DNA of 60,000 nucleotides, taken from positions 49,101,169-49,161,168 of the forward strand of contig OX485806.1 of assembly GCA_950295325.1 (NCBI GenBank), given 5' to 3'. This stretch comes from Polytrichum commune. Lineage: Eukaryota; Streptophyta; Polytrichopsida; Polytrichales; Polytrichaceae. Below, piece after piece: positions 55,820 to 60,000 of this stretch. The notes under the pieces were generated by a model that saw nothing but the letters and a program-made list of their open reading frames with translations, was not told where the DNA came from and made no database searches. The first letter of the stretch is position 1. Each line of letters begins with the position of its first letter. The position numbers and the translations under genes were made by a program.

Positions 55820-56161
55820 TAGAGTTATCCTTTAACTCAAATGAGTTTGGTAGGGAGTTTCTTACAAAACCTTCCATGTTTGGCAAGCTTGAGGTGCATG
55901 CGTCGGAGGTCGTGTGGAGGTCGTGTGAAGGTTTGAACCAATAACATTCTATATCAAGGAATTGAGGGTCAAACTCATTTTAGCAACGCATGCGTTGCTA
56001 AAATGAGTTTGACCCTCAATTCCTTGATATAGAATGTTATTGGTTCAAACCTTCACACGACCTCCACACGACCTCCGACGCATGCACCTCAAGCTTGCCA
56101 AACATGGAAGGTTTTGTAAGAAACTCCCTACCAAACTCCTTTGAATTAAAGGATAACTCTA
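55820..56161. repeat. Near-perfect 342-bp palindrome
   Basis: Left arm 55,820-55,990 and right arm 55,991-56,161 are reverse complements with about two mismatches in 171 bp (near 55,837 and 55,843). The centre is GCAACGCATGCGTTGC with no spacer. Arms contain a short direct repeat of GGAGGTCGTGTG. No terminal duplication is evident. RNA from it would form a long, almost perfect double strand. Confidence 0.95.
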
Positions 56162-56757
56162 ATGTTTAAAGTATAATGATTGTAAGGAGAAAAAACATTC
56201 ATTGATATATAGTCACAAATAAACTTTTATTGACAAAGTCATTGAAGAATAGAATAGAGAAGCCTATTCCTGATCAACCACCAGTTCTTTATCATGAGTC
56301 AATGAGCACAGCGGCTTGCATTAATGGTAATTGACTAAATTGTAGATTGGTTTAAGAGCTTCGCCAAGCTAATTTTGAGATTAATGGTTATTGATATGTC
56401 ACAATATACAGTTGTGGATGAGTAGATTCTAGGACTCACAAATCCGTACTCTCGGATTTATACTCATTAAGTCCATGACTTTGACAATGTACTGGCACCA
56501 CCAGTTGCCAACTGCTAATGCCCATCAGCTGCAACAAGACCACGTGAGGTTATTTTGCTGTAACTCTTATTAATCTTCAAAATGAAATGTCAGAAAAACC
56601 TTGATGCATAGTATTTCACAAATCTTCTGTTGATGCTCTTTTTAAGTGTTGAAAAGGGATTGCAAATCCTAATAGCTTAGAAACCACCAGCCTTTGATGT
56701 TTGCAATCCTTCTGAAAAGAAGGATCGAGATGATTATACCAAAGAATGATAAACAAC
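56162..56757. other. Intergenic DNA
   Basis: No gene or repeat terminus recognised. Confidence 0.4.
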
Positions 56758-56904
56758 CTGATACAACCTCGACAACCTTTGCCTTCGATGACTGATACAA
56801 TTGGCATGCAGTCAACCTTCTCAGATGTTTTTGGATAAGTAAAGCTGCCCAATGCCTTTCCAGAATTTGTTGAAATCGTTTCCTTGCTACTGCACCCCTT
56901 AACA
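56758..56904 (-). pseudogene. Possible IQ-motif exon
   Basis: On the minus strand a pyrimidine-rich TTGTTCGTGTGGTTTGGTAG acceptor precedes an open stretch: LRGAVARKRFQQILERHWAA, then LLIQKHLRRLTACQLYQ and SSKAKVVEVVSG, with possible donors at 56,767 or 56,757. The spacing of IQ...R and RG...ARKRF resembles the calmodulin-binding IQ repeats of plant myosin necks. No motor or tail exons were recognised nearby, so it may be an isolated fragment; type chosen accordingly. Chance resemblance is possible. Confidence 0.35.
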
Positions 56905-59019
56905 CTACCAAACCACACGAACAATATTCTAATTCAATCAGAATATGCAATTAAGTCGCCAAGTAGAGAGAAGTTCACCACTAACCATATTTCAATGCAC
57001 TCCATATTGACCAAGTAAGTATCCTTCCAACAAATATGATAAAAGACTAGAAATCCTAACTCCCAACTCTGCCAATCATTCTGTGTCCAACAACCACACC
57101 TTGGATATGAATTTTAAATTCAAGTAAAGAAAACAATAAATGGTGAAGGACATGTCAAAAAACCATCAAAATCACACCAAAAGAGATTCGGGTCCCAAGA
57201 AGATGGTATTGAAAGAACGAGCCAGGATCGCCTCACAGTATTGTAAGAAGATTGTAGTTTTTAGTTTCTTTTTATGTTGGCATCGAACCTTGTTTCCCCT
57301 GTACAATGCATGAAGGCATGTGGTACCCCAAAGAGTCTCAATCTCACGTCCTCCAACACTCCAATCTACGTCAAAATAAAAGTCCTCAAATCAGCAAATA
57401 TAATAGTTCACAACTAAGATCTATAGCCCAAATTGATGGAAACCCAAACTCTAGAGGCTGTAGACAAGAAGCAGCAAAAACAGTGGCTGCATCATACAAG
57501 CGAAAAGAATCATAGACAATAACCATCCATGATTTATTCTAGCTACTGTTATCTAGCTGATATCCAATATGTTCAAATAAATTATTTGACAAATACTTGA
57601 CAATTCATGAAGAAGATCTGCTTACATGTGTATGAATTGGCAGGTCAAAGTGGGCTACTTACTGATGTGCACATGTTCACCAACCCACTAAGTATGGGTT
57701 CTCACAACCTAATATATCAAGTCAGTGACAGTACTAGAGCCAGGTCATCTTAAGTAGGTGGTGTCTGTTGACATTGAAAAAAAAAAAAGAAGGAAAATTC
57801 CCCAAAATTATAGAGCAGGTTCGATTGTATTCAGCTGCATTACTAGTCCCAGCTGCACCTTTTGCAAGGAGCTGTTGCCATGTATACTTGAATGTGCTTC
57901 CCTTGAAACTGCATGCCGTATGCTAATTGATTTCATGCTGCAAAGTTTGCCACATCGGTGGAGGATAAAACAAGAGTTGGAACATGTAAACAAAACTTTA
58001 CAAAACCGAAACCATAACGTAAATGTTCAAAATCATTCACATAACCCTGTGCAATGTAATCACACCTAGGATACAATTCAGTTATGTATTAGATGATGCT
58101 GGAATGTTTGCTAAGCAAACTACTACAACTACATGGAAGATGACCAGAAATATGTATCAGTCCAGCCAGAAATTCACAACTGTAAAGTCAACACAAATAA
58201 CACAGTCATGAGCTCCGTCAATCAATTCAATGTAGTTTCACAATCTGCAAAAATGGCATGGTCTTGAGAAACCCATCAGCTCTACAGAAAATTACCACAT
58301 GTTCTGGTGTCTGTTCCTTTGATGACCATGATCACTGAAAAAGCTGTAAGTAGTTCCATTTTCATGGTGTTTGACCTCAAGCTACAACATTACTTTGGCT
58401 CATGGATTGTTGGCAGTGCCCCCTGGAGATTCCGTCGTTTGGAAGCACTCTGTAGCCCTAGACTGCTGTTTTTGATGTAGTGGCAGGGTTTAAAATTTCT
58501 CAACACATACATTGATTGCATGGGGATATTGTGCTAATAAGAAATCAAATGACTGGGACCTCATTGTGCCTCTATGTCTGCAGAATGTATTGCGTTGTCT
58601 CTTCTGCTTGTGACTGTTGGGTTAATATGGTGCAGATCCATTGAGGCCATTGAAGATCAGGATATTGACATGAAGATTTCATTTTGGAGTTGCTTTTGTC
58701 TTAAAAGTTAGTTCATTTAAAGACTGTAGATTTTAAGAGATTCAAGGTTTTTGGAGAAGTGAAGATAATCACCTAGGGAGTCTGCTCATTTGGATTCTCT
58801 ATGTATGGGTGCCATCAAGAATCTTGAAAAAGCGGCGAACAAGAAACTCAAAAGACGACCCTCCTTAAGATGCAATCTTGCTCAAAGAACAGCGACTTCC
58901 TGCTGGATTGTTATGAGGTTTTGGAAACGAACCGAACTTTAATTTAATGAAAGTAGCAGGAACCTTAGCTTATAGTAATCGTACGCTGTCAGAAAAATTA
59001 GATTTGATTCGAAATGTAA
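56905..59019. other. Region without a supported gene
   Basis: Short open frames at 57,306-57,515, 57,758-58,069 and 58,023-58,211 show no known domain. Could be introns or UTR of a minus-strand gene, but this is not shown. Confidence 0.35.
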
Positions 59020-59212
59020 TAATGTACATCGATGACGCCAGCAGCAGGGCCCAGCTCTCTCTCCAGAGTGAGTGCATCACCGAAACAGTACGAAACATCC
59101 AAAGAATTCAAGAGGTCCACCTGCTCTGGACTAAATTTTGTTAATAGAATAGAAGGTCCAACGAAGTCACAAGACTTATTGCAGAGGTTGACAACAGGCT
59201 GCCTACAATTTA
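59020..59212 (-). CDS. Candidate exon of an unrecognised gene
   Basis: After a possible acceptor TTGTAGGCAG the minus strand is open and of coding-like composition: PVVNLCNKSCDFVGPSILLT, KFSPEQVDLLNSLDVSYCFG, DALTLERELGPAAGVIDV. Local GC content rises over the segment. I do not recognise the family. The 3' boundary is unclear; the frame runs to a stop just below 59,000. Confidence 0.3.
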
Positions 59213-59334
59213 GCTTGTAATGCAGTACTCCTTATTTGAACTCTTTCATCTTTACTCACACATGAATATGCAAACTAGAGAAACAAAATGTAACCACATT
59301 CAGTAGAATCTGTGATTACTTTATGCAGGCATGG

Positions 59335-59447
59335 ACAACTGTGAGAAAAGTGCAAGTGACAATCAGTTGCCGTAGGTCGCACTCATGCTCCTCCACAATG
59401 CTCTGAGGAGGTCTCCGCAACAGTGGAAGTATAGTGTCAATTACAAC
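59335..59447 (-). CDS. Candidate exon of the same unrecognised gene
   Basis: After a possible acceptor TTGACTAG the minus strand reads VVIDTILPLLRRPPQSIVEE and HECDLRQLIVTCTFLTVVHA. It precedes the candidate exon at 59,020-59,212 on the same strand, about 120 bp apart, but the splice phases do not join simply. Unknown function. Confidence 0.3.
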
Positions 59448-60000
59448 CTAGTCAACACAACCAACAGAAGACAACACTCTTCAGGCTTAAACTTAAGACA
59501 CCAACTTGACCTGCACATGAGCTTGATTAATTTGGTACAGAAGCAATGTCCTTGCTAAACTTTGCCCAACTTCACATTGCATAGATAATCTATAGACAAT
59601 TTATTGAAATCAAAGCCAATTATCAATAACAAGAGCTAATTAGACATGTCTCTACCAAGTTTTCCACTCAACAATGTCCATATTTGAAATATACTGGTGA
59701 GCTCATGAACCTTGTCAAGTAGAGAGGCATAATGAGCTGCTATATCCTCCTCCAAGTCTTTGCCGACTCATACAGGAGTGATGTTCCATGCATAATGACT
59801 GGATCTGAAACACCCAATTTTTGGGTTACCGCCTGCTCCGACACGTCCATCACAGTTGCTCTTGTAGTATTCAGCTCCAGTACTAGTTGAGTCTGTCCTC
59901 CCAACCCACAAATACATGCGATACCTTAGGTCTCCTGATTCAGCCAGTAATATACAAAAACATGTCCTTCGTAGTTAACCCTTAAAGGATGGGAGGTGTT
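59448..60000. other. Right edge, no supported feature
   Basis: AT-rich with short frames; possibly intron of the minus-strand candidate gene that would extend beyond the window. Confidence 0.35.

Noticed and set aside
55750-55944. 64-codon open frame across the palindrome
   Set aside because: Runs into the left palindrome arm and shows no domain; the inverted repeat explains the sequence better.
57758-58069. 103-codon frame with several cysteines
   Set aside because: No recognisable domain and no splice or homology support; kept only as unexplained open frame.

Overview
The window is plant nuclear DNA from a large, repeat-dense genome. Evidence: a MOTHER OF FT AND TFL1 (MFT) type PEBP gene with GT-AG introns, TTTAGGG-type telomere-like repeats, and plant Copia, Gypsy, PIF/Harbinger, hAT, LINE and SINE remnants. 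Nothing fixes the species. One gene surrounded by nested elements would fit a conifer, fern, lycophyte or other non-flowering lineage, but that is inference. No operons, ribosome binding sites, CRISPR arrays, phage or rRNA genes are seen.

Layout. 1-7.2 kb: AT-rich DNA with an hAT transposase fragment between two clusters of CGGT...CCGA motifs, a possible hAT-like non-autonomous element, and a LINE RNase H remnant. 7.2-14.4 kb: one decayed Copia element with both LTRs; removing three insertions (two TIR elements and a 1.68-kb solo LTR with a perfect 5-bp target duplication) restores the gag alignment. 15.5-20.6 kb: an LTR-like sequence split by a 3.4-kb PIF/Harbinger element carrying a broken trihelix ORF and a broken transposase. 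20.6-26.9 kb: an unidentified TE-like fragment, a second truncated Copia copy with an intact protease motif, and a 1.5-kb TTA-flanked MITE inside a degenerate tandem repeat. 27.1-36.0 kb: a GC-rich 7.8-kb PIF/Harbinger element with both ORFs apparently intact and convergent. It carries an unidentified two-exon gene fragment whose homologue lies just outside its left end. 36.6-39.4 kb: one solo LTR nested in another of the same family. 39.4-46.5 kb: gene-free DNA with palindromic tandem arrays, a TIR element and a SINE. 46.5-50.95 kb: a complete but dead Ty3/gypsy element, minus strand, with TSD TTTTA.

The only convincing host gene is MFT at 52,272-55,026 (plus strand). Its exons rebuild a 175-residue PEBP. 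The canonical first exon is split by an extra intron, and the last exon has a possible in-frame alternative acceptor. Two G-box/ABRE motifs lie about 1.1 kb upstream, as would suit an ABA-responsive MFT. About 0.8 kb downstream is a near-perfect 342-bp palindrome. The right end holds a possible IQ-motif exon and possible exons of an unrecognised minus-strand gene.

Points most worth follow-up: the MFT structure and its palindrome, the duplicated two-exon gene in and beside the Harbinger element, the solo-LTR family with long inverted ends and a covarying hairpin, and the 41-bp palindromic array held in a larger inverted repeat.
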